Below the pieces are notes generated by a model. That model saw nothing but the letters and a program-made list of their open reading frames with translations. It ran no database searches and was not told where the DNA came from. The position numbers were made by a program, and so were the translations under genes. Below are positions 1 through 10,556 of a stretch of 64,000 bases of DNA, one piece after another (within the stretch, counting starts at the first letter, position 1; each line of letters begins with the position of its first letter). Origin of the DNA: Gadus chalcogrammus. Lineage: Eukaryota > Chordata > Actinopteri > Gadiformes > Gadidae. The stretch is taken from NCBI RefSeq assembly GCF_026213295.1, contig NC_079423.1, positions 19,614,477 through 19,678,476 on the forward strand, written 5' to 3'.

Positions 1-1679
1 TTTTTATGAGCGCAAAATGCTTTTCAGAGCGTAAGAATCACTTTTTGACCAACAATGTGTTTTTGACTTTACATTGTTGATTTTGCTCAAAACTACTTCC
101 AAATGGTGGAGTATGTCCCTATCACCCTTTGGTGAGCTTAGTAACACGTTTGCATTGAAATTGACAGAGATATCAACATTTCTTGTTTTTATAAGCGCAA
201 AATGCTTTTCAGAGCGTTAGAATCAATTTTTGATCACTTCCAAATGGTGGAGTTTGGCCCTTCAACCCTTTGGTAAGCTTAGCAACACGTTTGCATTGAA
301 ATTGACAGAGATATGAACATTTCTTGTTTTTATGAGCGCAAAATGCTTTTCAGAGCGTAAGAATCACTTTTTGACCAACAATGTGTTTTTGACTTTACAT
401 TGTTGATTTTGCTCAAAACTACTTCCAAATGGTGGAGTATGTCCCTATAACCCTTTGGTGAGCTTAGTAACACTTTTGCATTGAAATTGACAGAGATATC
501 AACATTTCTTGTTTTTATGAGCGCAAAATGCTTTTCAGAGGGTTATAATCACTTTTTGATCACTTCCAAATGGTGGAGTTTGGCCCTTCAACCCTTTGGT
601 AAGCTTAGTAACACGTTTGCATTGAAATTGACAGAGATATGAACATTTCGTGTTTTTATGAGCGCAAAATGCTTTTCAGAGCGTAAGAATCACTTTTTGA
701 CCAACAATGTGTTTTTGACTTTACATTGTTGATTTTGCTCAAAACTACTTCCAAATGGTGGAGTATGGCCCTATAACCCTTTGGTGAGCTTAGTAACACG
801 TTTGCATTGAAATTGACAGAGATATCAACATTTCTTGTTTTTATGAGCGCAAAATGCTTTTCAGAGCGTCAGAATCACTTTTTGATCACTTCCAAAATGG
901 TGGAGTTTGGCCCTTCAACCCTTTGGTAAGCTTAGTAACACGTTTGTATTGAAATTGACAGAGATATCAACATTTCTTGTTTTTATGAGCGCAAAATGCT
1001 TTTCAGAGCGTAAGAATCACTTTTTGACCAACAATGTGTTTTTGACTTTACATTGTTGATTTTGCTCAAAACTACTTCCAAATGGTGGAGTATGGCCCTA
1101 TAACCCTTTGGTGAGCTTAGTAACACGTTTGCATTGAAATTGACAGAGATAAACATTTCTTGTTTTTATGAGCTTTTATTATGCTTTTCAGTGCGTAAGA
1201 ATCACTTTTTGACCAACAATGTGTTTTTGACTTTACATTGTTGATTTTGCTCAAAACTACTTCCAAATGGTGGAGTATGGCCCTATAACCCTTTGGTGAG
1301 CTTAGTAACACGTTTGCATTGAAATTGACAGAGATATCAACATTTCTTGTTTTTATGAGCGCAAAATGCTTTTCAGAGCGTAAGAATCACTTTTTGACCA
1401 ACAATGTGTTTTTGACTTTACATTGTTGATTTTGCTCAAAACTACTTCCAAATGGTGGAGTTTGGCCCTATAACCCTTTGGTGAGCTTAGTAACACGTTT
1501 GCATTGAAATTGACAGAGATATCAACATTTCTTGTTTTTATGAGCGCAAAATGCTTTTCAGAGCGTTAGAATCACTTTTTGATCACTTCCAAATGGTGGA
1601 GTTTGGCCCTTCAACCCTTTGGTGAGCTTAGTAACACGTTTGCATTGAAATTGACAGAGATATCAACATTTCTTGTTTT
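1..1679 (-). repeat. Satellite array, left variant (185 + 141 bp dimer)
   Basis: Tandem array in which the anchor tttttatgagcgcaaaatgc starts at 1, about 186 and 327, so a long (about 185 bp) and a short (about 141 bp) monomer alternate as a dimer of about 326 bp. The short monomer lacks about 44 bp that in the long one reads through gaccaacaatgtgtttttga. Relative to the arrays after 12541 the polarity is reversed, so it is marked minus. One unit near 1170 has a local change (agcttttattatgctt). The small open frame at 1117-1311 is a by-product of the repeat and is not called. The last 16 bases are the left target duplication of the L1 element. Confidence 0.95.
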
Positions 1680-1897
1680 GTTTTTTTTACTTAAATTTTT
1701 ATTGGCATTTTGGCAAATTACAGATAATCACAGTTCCATTGAATAATACAGAAAACGAAATAACTAAACAGAAATAATAATATAATATAATAAAAAAAAG
1801 AAAAAAGAAAAGAAAAATGACAGTGTGACATGTGAGCTACTCCTTATTTACATAACATCTCTTGCAGGCTTCATGGTCGTGCGGTGTCCTATAAACG
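1680..1897 (-). other. 3' UTR and poly(A) signal of the L1 element
   Basis: After the ORF2 stop the minus strand is A-rich and ends in AATAAA (1698-1703), then a short A-rich tail next to the left target duplication. The short tail suggests an older insertion or trimming. Confidence 0.8.
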
Positions 1898-3634
1898 TTA
1901 CATTTTTTCCTCTCTCTTATGCTCAATCCATTTCACCCATCTCGAGTCAAGTTTCCCCCCTTGCACCCTCAGTATAAACGTGAACCTTTCCATATCATAT
2001 ATTTCCTCTACTGCACTCAACCACTGTTCTTTTGTAGGCGGGTCAACCTTGTACCATGCTCTAGTTATTGCTTTCCGACTAGCGACAAGCAAGATTTTGA
2101 CCCAATAAAGATCTCCAGCTTGTACGTTCATCTCCGTCAGATTCCCCAAATACAGCACCATTCCAGTCATAGGCACTCCATAACCCAAGATCTTCTTCAA
2201 TATCCCCCATATTTCTTCCCAGTACACCTTCAACTTGGGGCATTTCCAAAATATGTGCGTATGGTCAGCCCCAACCTGGCCACACTGTCTCCAGAAGTCA
2301 TTATGTTCTGGTGCATACATCCCCTTCACTTTTGGTGTTATGAAGAACCGGATGACATTCTTCCAACCAAACTCCCTCCACAACCTCGAAGCCGTGGCAG
2401 AGTGCTGAATCCTACAGACATTTTCCCATTCCTCCTCGGTCATCTCTATCTCCAATTCTCTATCCCACTTATCCTTGATATAATTTGTTGAGTTACCCCT
2501 GTTCTCATGCAGTGCTTGGTATAAAGCTGAAATGGCCCTCACTTTCCTCCCTTCGTATGCATTAACCACCAATTGGATCAGCGGGTTCCGTCCTACAGAT
2601 TTGTCTATTTTTATTTCCTTATCATAATAATCTTTCACCTGTATATATCTATAATAGTCTCTGCCCCCCAAATCAAACTTGTCCTGGAAAGACACTGGAA
2701 AGTTTGTATCGCCCCTTTATCCATTATAGTACATATTGCCGTGATACCCCTAGCCTCCCATCTCTTAAAACTCCAATCATCTTTCCCTGGTTGAAACCTA
2801 CTGTCATGAGCCAGCCATCTAAGAACCTTGGTTTCCTTTTCCAGTTCATACCTCTTAATTACAGTGTTCCAGATGTCTAAAGTGAATCTAGTGATTGTAT
2901 CCAATAATTTCCCCTGTGTCCTAAAACGTTCCCTATCCCCTAACATTGTCTGGATCTGAAAGCCCTCCCTCCCTGTTAGCCCTCCCGTTTCTATGAACCT
3001 CCAACTGGCTTCATAATGTGAATCGCACCAACATATCACCGCCCTGAGCTGCGCTGCATAATAATAGTCCTCGAGATTGGGCACTGCCAATCCCCCCCTC
3101 TCTTTGGGCAACTGCATAGTTGTAAATCTAACCCTTGGTCTTTTCCCTCCCCAAATAAAACGAGATATCGATTTATCCCACTCCCTGAATTGATTTTGTG
3201 GTATCTGTATAGGTAGAGACTGGAATAGATACAGCAGTCTTGGCAGCATGTTCATTTTGACCACTTCTATCCTTGAGCTAAAATCTAGGTTGATAAGTGA
3301 CCACCTCCTCAGATCTTTGTTTATTTCTTGGTTGGTGCGTAAATAATTTGCGTTGTATAATTTGTCTATTCCTTTTGTGATGTATACCCCCAGGTATTTC
3401 ATTTCGTCTGAGTCCCATCTGATTTTGAAACTTTCTTTGAGCCTTTTCGGAGGTGAGTAATTTAACGTCAAGATCTGTGTCTTCGTCACATTAATTTTAT
3501 ACCCTGAATAGTTTCCATATTCCTGTAGTAAGCCCATCAAAGCCGGAAAACGTACGTCTGGTTGCGTTATGTATACCAGCAGGTCGTCCGCAAATAGACC
3601 CAATTTATGCTCTGTCCCTCTTATCTCTACTCCC
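1898..3634 (-). pseudogene. L1 ORF2, 3' part: FADD box to C-terminus, with a frameshift
   Basis: The continuation of the ORF2 split at 3635. Just past the insertion it reads into LGLFADDLLVYI, which holds the catalytic F-x-DD box of the reverse transcriptase. The thumb and connector follow (MKYLGVYIT, WGGKRPR, LPKERGGLAVPNL). At about 2690-2705 the frame changes by one base: the first frame stops at 2635, while the C-terminal 260 residues continue in the next frame from about 2695 to the stop at 1898. The C-terminus has the Cys/His-rich CGQVGADHTHIFWKC segment typical of L1 and Tx1 ORF2. Besides the DNA-transposon insertion, the frameshift is a second independent lesion, so the copy is dead even with the insertion removed. 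Confidence 0.9.
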
Positions 3635-3915
3635 CTGGGGCCTCATGTACTAAGACTTGCGTGGATTTCATACTGAAACTTGGCGTACGCCAAAACCCAG
3701 AAACTGTCTTACGCACAAATAAATTCAGATGTATCAAAGTGTGCGAACGCATGGATCCAAGCACGTTTCTTTTGTACATCTCGATCAACGTGGAATTGAG
3801 CGCACATGCCGAGGTGCCAAACTCCTCCCTGTCCACGCCCTCATTTAAATATGCAATTTCATTTAAATAGGCCTCTGGACCTGAGATTCACCTCTTAATC
3901 CGATCACCTGGCACC

Positions 3916-4515
3916 ATGAACAGAGGCAAAAAACGAAACTTCACGGAGTCTGAGCTCGAGATTTTGCTCCACGAGGTAGAAATGCGCAAGCATATGCTAT
4001 TGGAACCCTGTCAACAGGGATAAATGCAAAACAAAAGAGAAGTGAGTGGGAGTGTGTTTGCGAGGCCGTCAATGCAGTGGGGTCTCAGCAGCGCATACAC
4101 TCTGAAATTAAAAAAAAGTGGTCAGACCTCAAGGTGGAGGTGAAGCGGAGGGTTTCTGCCCACCGCCGAAGCATGACCGCAACAGGTGGGGGGACGGGAG
4201 TGGGGGAACTCTCCCCCTTCGATTTGAGAGTGGCCGCTTTGATCGGTGACACAGCTCTCACCGGAGTGGTGGGAGCCCATGAAGGGGACGCCGATCATCC
4301 CCAAGGTAAATATGCTGAAGTCATAAATGCTGTAATTATACTGGTCATACAATTGGCTGCTTGCAATACACATAAGTCGTGCGTAAAGATGCCAGGATAT
4401 TAAAGACTTTGACTCGTGTTTATTAACTTAATTTTTTTTTTTTTTAATAGACAAGCAAGGAGAGGGCACGGATTGCTCCGTCGGCCCCGGCGTCTCCAGC
4501 GCCCTTCAGATTTGA
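3916..4515 (+). pseudogene. Myb/SANT-like DNA-binding protein of the PIF-like element, frameshifted
   Basis: The ATG at 3916 opens MNRGKKRNFTESELEILLHE, the usual start of a Myb/SANT-like (NAIF1/MSANTD-type) domain. A one-base loss near 3998 breaks the frame after HMLL, and the original frame stops at about 4020. In the shifted frame the domain continues with STGINAKQKRSEWE, VNAVGSQQRIHSEIKKKW and LKVEVKRRVSAHRRS to about 4304, where CAAG/GTAAAT looks like a splice donor. A polypyrimidine run ending in taatag at 4450 is a good acceptor. The second exon joins in phase and stops at TGA 4513-4515. In PIF/Harbinger elements this protein binds the transposon ends and helps import the transposase; that role is known for the family and only inferred here. 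The frameshift makes this copy non-functional. Confidence 0.75.
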
Positions 4516-5266
4516 CCATTTGCGATGTCCTCTAACAACGCTAACGCAGCCATTTTTAAAACTATTTTCTTCATCCATTGCGCATGCTTTTATAGCCACC
4601 CATATAATTGCAAGGTGTGTTAATTGTTCATTAGTGTGTCTCTGATGTGCCAATCACTCTGAGGGCCCTATTTTAACGGTCTGAAACGCAAGTGGGAAGC
4701 GCAAAGCGCAAGTAGCTTTGTGGGCGGTTCTACGGCGCTATCTCTATTTTACAGGCGGATAAATGACGCTTGCGCCGCGGCGCAAGTGTCAAAAGGGTTG
4801 GTCTGAAGCTGCCTAATTACCCGTAGGTGTGGTTTGGGCGTAACGTGCAACAAACCAATGAGAGTGCCAGCTCCCATCCCCTTTAAGAGCCATGAGCGCA
4901 TTTGAATCGGACGAGTTGATATTTTGACAGCGCGTCTGCAGTCTCCGATGAGACAGATGCACATGAATTTCAAACTGCAAATGGCTTAGTTTATTGCCAA
5001 ATAATATGGCCTAATTCACACATGGAATAAGGGGTTTTCTTCCACAACTTCAGAAATACTGAGTCCTCAAATAAATTTCGGCAAAGAAAACGTATGATAG
5101 GCTATAACATATATGCGGTAACTGTGGTTCTATTTAATGATATACGCAATACATTATAAACATTGTTTCTTATCAGTATTGTATGCTATCCTATCCTAAT
5201 ATGCATGTGTCCCCGCGGTAATAGACATTGCCATTGATTGTATTATGCGTTACGTGTTTAGTTTGC

Positions 5267-5881
5267 CCAAGTGAAGGGGTTCAAGTAGGCTACCTCGGGG
5301 TCTTGTTCGCGAGTGAGGGAACTATGGAGCGTGAGATTGGCCGGAGAATCGGAGCAGCGGGGGCGGTATTGCGTTCACTTTACCGCACCGTTGTTACGAA
5401 AAGAGAGCTGAGCCGCAAGGCAAAGCTCTCGTTCTACCGGTCGATCTTCGTTCCTATCCTCACCTATGGTCATGAGGGTTGGGTGATGACCGAAAGGACG
5501 AGATCGCGGGTACAAGCGGCCGAGATGAGTTTTCTCAGAAGGGTGGCTGGCGTCTCCCTTAGGGATAGGGTGAGAAGCTCAGCCATCCGTGAGGAACTCG
5601 GATTAGAGCCGCTGCTCCTTTACTTAGAAAGGAGTCAGCTGAGGTGGTTCGGGCATCTGGTAACGATGCCCACTGGGCGCCTTCCTTGGGAGGTGTTTCA
5701 GGCACGTCCAGTGGGGAGGAGACCTCGGGGAAGACCCAGGACTAGGTGGAGAGATTATATCTCAACACTGGCCTGGGAACGCCTCGGGATCCCCCCGTCA
5801 GAGCTGGTCAATGTGGCCCGGGAAAGGGAAGTCTGGGGCCCCCTGCTTGAGCTGCTCCCCCCGCGACCCGACCCCGGATAA
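5267..5881 (+). pseudogene. C-terminal remnant of Rex3/RTE reverse transcriptase polyprotein
   Basis: About 200 residues remain open from the 5' truncation to the stop at 5881. The frame contains VGYLGVLFASEG, the end of the reverse-transcriptase thumb region, then KRELSRKAKLSFYRSIFVP, LTYGHEGWVMTE, EMSFLRRVAGVSLRDR, LRWFGHLVTMP and GRRPRGRPRTRWRDYI. This block is highly recognisable from abundant fish LINE copies, where it follows the reverse-transcriptase domain. Everything upstream (endonuclease and the catalytic palm) is missing by 5' truncation, which is the usual outcome of incomplete reverse transcription in this family. The frame is intact in this copy, suggesting a fairly recent insertion. 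The clade (RTE/Rex3) is assigned from the tail and from memory of the motif block, so the family label is less sure than the element type. Confidence 0.8.
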
Positions 5882-5908
5882 GCGGACGAAGATGAGATGA
5901 TGATGAGA
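5267..5908 (+). mobile_element. 5'-truncated Rex3/RTE-type non-LTR retrotransposon
   Basis: Flanked by a perfect 13-bp target duplication, gtgtttagtttgc at 5254-5266 and 5909-5921. The right end is a short GATG-type tail (gatgagatgatgatga), the 3' terminus known for the fish Rex3 family, which is normally 5' truncated. The body encodes only the C-terminal part of ORF2. Confidence 0.85.
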
Positions 5909-6746
5909 GTGTTTAGTTTGCGTGTGTTTAAACAGAGCACACACGCGCGCCCGCATTCATTCACTCTTTTTAACACTCACTCGCGGTAAAACAATGTTTT
6001 TCACGATCAAATAGGCCTACTCATCAATCCTAAAAGTTATGGGCATGTAGACGATACACGATGTCTGTGTCAAGAAAATATGTGTTTGCTGTACGGTGTT
6101 TGCAGATGCATTGATTTAAAAGTACAACTTATTACCGCTGCATCAGCTGTTCTTTCCCAAATAATTTACCAAGAATGTGCGGCTATAGGTAGATTAGAGA
6201 AGCAAAGTGTATGCGCGAGGTGCACAAGCAATCCGTATGCATCGCATGCGCATGTATGCATGCGCCCTTAAAATAGCATCTGAACAACGCGCCACTGACT
6301 TTAAACCAGGTATTTCCTGGTCAGTAGCGCAATGGTATTCAGAGACGGCAAAATACCGTTTGCGCCAGAACACGCCTCCTCCTTCCGCCGAACCGCCCCT
6401 TGGGGCGCATGATCAATCCCTAATTTACCGGCGAGTGGCGCTGTTGGGAAAAGAACGCTCTGCGCCAGTTGTAAACTAGCAACGACACATGCGCCGGTGA
6501 CTAAGTCACTTGCGCCGGATGCAAGATAGGGCCCATTGTCATTGTTTTCACCTTTTTTCCCAGTTTCCCAGCGTCAAGTGTCGCCAAAGGAACAATAGCT
6601 GTAGAAACGTGCGTACGACAGCTCTGGAGCTGGCGTGGGGACCGCACATTTTTACGGTCATTTCACGTTTTGTACATCTGAACGTGAGCGTGGAAAAGGA
6701 CGTACGCCACGTTTTTGTGCGTACGCAACCTTAGTACATGAGGCCC

Positions 6747-8845
6747 CTGATGTCTTGGTGTTGTCTAATTGCTTGGGCCAAGGGCTCCATGAAGATAGCG
6801 AAGAGCGTGGGTGATAAGCAGCAGCCCTGTCGAGTCGATCGACCTAATATAAACCTATCCGATAGACTCCCATTCACCCTCACTCTTGCGGTCGGTTCCT
6901 GGTACAATGCTTTGATGCATTTAACTGAACTATCATTGAATCCTAACTTTTCTAACACAATGAAAAGGTATGTCCAGTTTACACAGTCAAAGGCCTTTTC
7001 AGCATCTAAACTCACCAGGACCGCACTCTCTCCGCTCCTCTGCGTCTCATCCACAATATGAATAGCCTTCCTTATGTTGTCCTGTGCTTGCCTTCCTCTT
7101 ATAAATCCAGTCTGACCCTCATCGACCACATCGGGCATGAATGTCCCAAACCTCTTTGACAGTATTGAGGTGTATATTTTATAATCTACATTAAGTATGG
7201 ATATTGGTCTGAAACTACTGCATAGGTCTTTGTCCTTCCCTTCTTTTAGGATCGTGGTAATGTTAGCTTCCTTCCAAGAGGGGGGAATTTTGCCCTCCTT
7301 CATCGTATACCTTAATGATGCCATCAATATTGGGTTCAGCTCCTGTCTGAATACCTTATAGAACTCTGATGGAAATCCATCGCTACCTGCTGACTTGCTA
7401 TTTTTCAGTCTACCTATTGCTTCCTCTAATTCCTCTTCTGTTATAGCTGAGGTCAGGAGTTCATTCCGTATTCTTCCTATTGATGGCAGTTCCAGTCCTT
7501 CTAAAAAATCCTTCATCCTATCTGGCTCTGCTGCTGCGGGTTGTGTGTATAACGCTTTATAGTAATTGACAAACACCCTCTCTATGTCCTCTGGTTCTCT
7601 TACTAGCTCATCAGTCGTGGGATCCCTAATTTTATGTACAGTGTTTAACTTTTGTTGCATCTTTATTCTTCTGGCTAATAATTTACTTGCCTTCGGCCCT
7701 CCCTCATAATAAGACTGCTTCACAAATCTGGCCTTCTTCTCTACTTCTGTCAATAGTATCTGATCAATCTTTCCTCTGACTTCCTTAACCCTCTTTAGCG
7801 TCTCAATGGTTTTCAGTTCTTGGTGATGTTTTTCCATTTTTTTATGTTGTCCGATTAAGTTTTGATAGAGCTCCAGTCTGGTTCGTTTGAGGAGAGATGT
7901 TTGTGCTATTAACTTCCCTCTTATTACTGACTTTAGTGCATCCCACAAAATAGTCGGGTCCACTTCCCCATTATCATTCTCCTCTCTGTATCTAGTTATA
8001 TCTCGCCTTATCTCTTCTACAAAATCCTTATTGTTTAATAGTCCTACATTCATTCTCCACTCAGTCTTTCTCCTCCTGCTGTTCAAGTCCACCGTCAGGT
8101 ATATAGCACTATGATCGGATAGGTCCGTTACCCCTATTCTGCAGTCCTCCACCCTGTGTCGGTCCCCTGTCGTCATAAAAAAGTAATCAATCCTGGAGTA
8201 GGTCGAATATCTGTGCGAGTAATGAGTGTAATCCCTGTCTAGTAAATGCATATCTCTCCACACATCCACAATTCCTAGTTCTGACAGTTGTAGGTTTACG
8301 TACCTACTGATACGTGCCCTGCTCCTGTTGGTACTAGTGGTGTCTAATTTGTGATCGAGTGCCACATTGAAGTCCCCTGCGCAGATAAGAGTACCTTCTG
8401 ATTCCTCCGCTATGATATCAAATATAGTCTTAAAGAATTTTCTATCACTATCCGGTGGTGCATAGATATTGAGTAACGTGACCATTTGCCCTTCCATCTT
8501 CCCTTTAACCATCACATATCTCCCCTCCTTATCACATATCTCCTTAGTTAAGTCAAATTTCACAGAATTCTTGATTAGGGTGGCCACTCCTCTCCTATTG
8601 GTCTGTTTGAATGAGCTGTAGAATGTATTATCATATCCAAACCGTTTTAATTTGTCATGCTCTTGTGACGACAAGTGAGTTTCTTGCAGAAATATGACCA
8701 CGGTCCCCTCCTTCCTAAATTTTGCTAACACCTTGGCTCTTTTGACTGGGTTGTTCATTCCATTAACATTTAAAGACACCATTTGCAGACCCCTATCCAT
8801 TGTACAGTTTCTTAGAGTGTCCTTCATCAGCTCCCCACATGTCAA
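6747..8845 (-). pseudogene. L1 ORF2, 5' part: endonuclease and N-terminal half of reverse transcriptase
   Basis: Open from 8845 to the insertion point of the PIF-like element. The first ATG in frame is at 8827 and another at 8800 lies just before the endonuclease, so the true start is uncertain. An APE-type endonuclease fills the first ~250 residues, with landmarks SLNVNGMNNP, FLQETHLS, GDFNVALD, RIDYFF and SDHSAI; it nicks target DNA for target-primed reverse transcription. The reverse transcriptase begins with FRPISILNVDYKIYTSIL, continues with the first catalytic Asp in SLDAEKAFD and ends with RQGCCLSPTLFAIFMEPLAQ. The frame then reads DIRG and enters foreign DNA at 6746, before the FADD box. 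The gene is therefore split and cannot give a full-length protein from this copy. Confidence 0.9.
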
Positions 8846-9304
8846 GAGTCACAAATAATAAATCAGCAGCAACCGCTAAACTCAACAAACAAAAACCAAA
8901 CCAAAAGCAAAATAACATGTTTCGGTCTCCCAAGTTAAACGAGGATTGGTAAACTATTCCTCTTCTCCCTGTTGGAGGGCAGGGGGTAAATCCATCCCTA
9001 GTGGATGGGCCCCCCCTAGTGGCGAAGACGTCCAATGCTATGGGTCTCCCAAGCTCACTAAGATTGTCCAACATTATTAAACTCCGTAACTCCCGGTCAA
9101 AACTTGTTTCGGAGTCAAATTTATCAAATAGTCTGAACATTATGGGCAACAAAGCCAGATCAAATAGCATTGAGGACATCTATAAGAAGATATCCCTTGC
9201 ACTCGGTCGTAGGTCAATTTACCTTTGTGCTCACCCATAGAAGCCTCAAGTCGGGGATGGTAAGCAATAGGACACGCTCCCATCCCGTCACTCATTGATT
9301 ATCC

Positions 9305-10453
9305 TCAGTTCGGGTCCCTCGTTGTTCGCGTACAGGGGGGATCTCCGCGCTCTCGCCTCCCGACCCTGGTCCACTTGCGTATTGCCTCGGCTCTCTGCAG
9401 CAGCGTAGGTCTTTCCTCTCTCCGAACTGGTACCTCCAATCCTCTCTGTCGCATCGCCCTGGCTGCCTCCTGTGGGTTGTTGTAGATCTTGGTTCCGTCG
9501 CCCCAGTGGATCCTCAGCGTGGCCATGGGTGATTGGAACCGGAGACCTTTTTCCTTGAGAATCCTTTTAAGACCAGCGTAGTCCCGACGTTTGGCTGCAA
9601 TCTCCGCGGAATAATCATGATCAAATGTCACTCGTTGTCCGGACACCTGCACGTTCTTCTTCCACGCCGTCTTGAGGATGCTCTCTTTGTCATCAAAGCT
9701 CAGAAAGTTCACAATGATTGCTCTGGCTGGTTTGTTTTCAGCTGGTCTGGGGGCTGGAGCCCTGTGTGCTCTCTGGATCTGAAGCTCCTCGCCAACAGGT
9801 ACATCTAGCTCCTTGTGAATTAGCTCGTCAATGTATTTTTTGGTCGAGGCCCCCTTAAGCCCTTCTTTCACTCCCCATACACGGATGTTGTTCCTTCTTG
9901 ATCGTCCTTTGAGGTCTGTCAGTTTTTCCTGAAGTTTGGATTGTTGTTCAATCAAAGTCGTGATAACGTCCTGAGCCTCGGTGTTCCATTCTTCTGTCTC
10001 TCCCACACGTTCCTCTACCAATCCCATGTCTTTCCGTTGATCACGAATATCCACCTCAACACGTGCGATTCTGCCGCTCGTTTCCTCCCTGCAGCTCTCC
10101 AGGCTCCGCGTTGTCTCCGTTCTGATTTGACCCATTTCTTCTCTCAATCTTGCCATCTCGTCTCGGACTCCTTTCAGAGCATCATCCATTTGCTTACTTA
10201 TCTTGTCCAGTTTGGTTTCCATATTTTGCCTGCCAGCGTCAATTTTAACTTGCATACAAGCCAGGGTGGTCTGCATGCTTGTTTGAAACGCAGCCACCCA
10301 GGTAGGTTGCTCGTCATTGTCAGCGTTGGCTGTTAGCACGAGGCCCTCGTTGGTTTCCTTTGACATCTTCGTCATCTTTTTCTTACTTTGTGATTCGGGT
10401 TTTGGCATATTAAGCCTTTTGTCTTTCTCTTGACCCCTTGTATTCTTATCCAT
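9305..10453 (-). CDS. L1-type ORF1 protein (RNA-binding, coiled coil)
   Basis: An intact 382-residue frame starting with ATG at 10453. In the L1 family ORF1p trimerises through a coiled coil, binds the element RNA and acts as a nucleic-acid chaperone in the cytoplasmic RNP. The first 60 residues are Lys-rich and polar. Residues of about 60-185 are a heptad-like, Glu/Lys/Leu/Met-rich stretch (for example MDDALKGVRDEMARLREEM) consistent with a coiled coil. A LKGRSRRNNIRVWGV segment then opens the RRM-like core, followed by QRAHRAP, ARAIIVNFLSF and VTFDHDYS motifs that are landmarks of L1 ORF1p. The C-terminus is basic. No stop or frameshift was seen, in contrast to ORF2. The length is close to that of other vertebrate L1 ORF1 proteins. 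The function is assigned from family resemblance, not from a search. Confidence 0.88.
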   Translation of the reverse strand: MDKNTRGQEKDKRLNMPKPESQSKKKMTKMSKETNEGLVLTANADNDEQPTWVAAFQTSMQTTLACMQVKIDAGRQNMETKLDKISKQMDDALKGVRDEMARLREEMGQIRTETTRSLESCREETSGRIARVEVDIRDQRKDMGLVEERVGETEEWNTEAQDVITTLIEQQSKLQEKLTDLKGRSRRNNIRVWGVKEGLKGASTKKYIDELIHKELDVPVGEELQIQRAHRAPAPRPAENKPARAIIVNFLSFDDKESILKTAWKKNVQVSGQRVTFDHDYSAEIAAKRRDYAGLKRILKEKGLRFQSPMATLRIHWGDGTKIYNNPQEAARAMRQRGLEVPVRREERPTLLQRAEAIRKWTRVGRRERGDPPCTRTTRDPN

Positions 10454-10556
10454 ATCCTGTTCAGATAATTTGAGGAGTTTTACACAGTTTTTTACTAATT
10501 TTGACCGGGAGCTCTACTTAACTGCTGCCTATCGCATCATCGCCAAACCGGAAGCC

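Larger units (their letters stand above)
4663..6534. mobile_element. Nested terminal-inverted-repeat DNA element, unclassified, non-autonomous
   Basis: The left end reads gggccctattttaacggtct and the right end, reverse-complemented, gggccctatcttgcatccgg: a 9-bp match (gggccctat) followed by imperfect similarity, including the repeated gcgcaag motif. No convincing target duplication was found (flanks ...ctctga and attgtc...), so the exact outer bases are less certain than for the host element. The interior is GC-rich at the ends (many gcgcaa, cgccg motifs), without coding sequence of its own; the single large frame inside belongs to the Rex3 copy at 5267-5908. Joining 4662 to 6535 restores plausible continuity of the surrounding PIF-like element. 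Confidence 0.65.
3638..6746. mobile_element. PIF/Harbinger-like DNA transposon carrying a SANT-type gene, no transposase
   Basis: The ends are perfect 17-bp inverted repeats, gggcctcatgtactaag at 3638-3654 and its reverse complement at 6730-6746. The flanking bases CTG are duplicated at 3635-3637 and 6747-6749. Removing the element and one CTG rejoins the L1 ORF2 frame, which proves the boundaries. Subterminal sequence has short palindromes of the type cttggcgtacgccaa. The only gene seen is a two-exon Myb/SANT-like protein (3916-4515), the kind of accessory DNA-binding protein carried by PIF/Harbinger elements; no DDE transposase is present, so the copy depends on others. A 3-bp duplication fits the superfamily, but CTG is not the usual TWA. 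A second transposon sits inside at 4663-6534. Confidence 0.85.
1680..10556 (-). mobile_element. L1-like non-LTR retrotransposon, full length, inserted in satellite
   Basis: The 16-bp sequence caacatttcttgtttt lies at 1664-1679 and again at 10557-10572, exactly flanking the element, so this is a target-site duplication made by target-primed reverse transcription. The element reads on the minus strand: a short 5' region (10454-10556), ORF1 (9305-10453), a spacer of about 460 bp (8846-9304) with no further gene seen, ORF2 (1898-8845, interrupted) and a 3' UTR with AATAAA at 1698-1703 and a short A-rich tail. The integration point on the plus strand is TTTT/TA, close to the L1 endonuclease preference TTTT/AA known for this clade. 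Without the inserted DNA transposon at 3638-6746 it would be about 5.8 kb. The two-ORF layout with an apurinic-type endonuclease places it in the L1/Tx1 group; finer classification is not possible by eye. Confidence 0.93.

Noticed and set aside
1919..2491. 190-residue plus-strand frame in the left part of the L1
   Set aside because: Antisense to the ORF2 C-terminus, which has clear L1 motifs on the minus strand.
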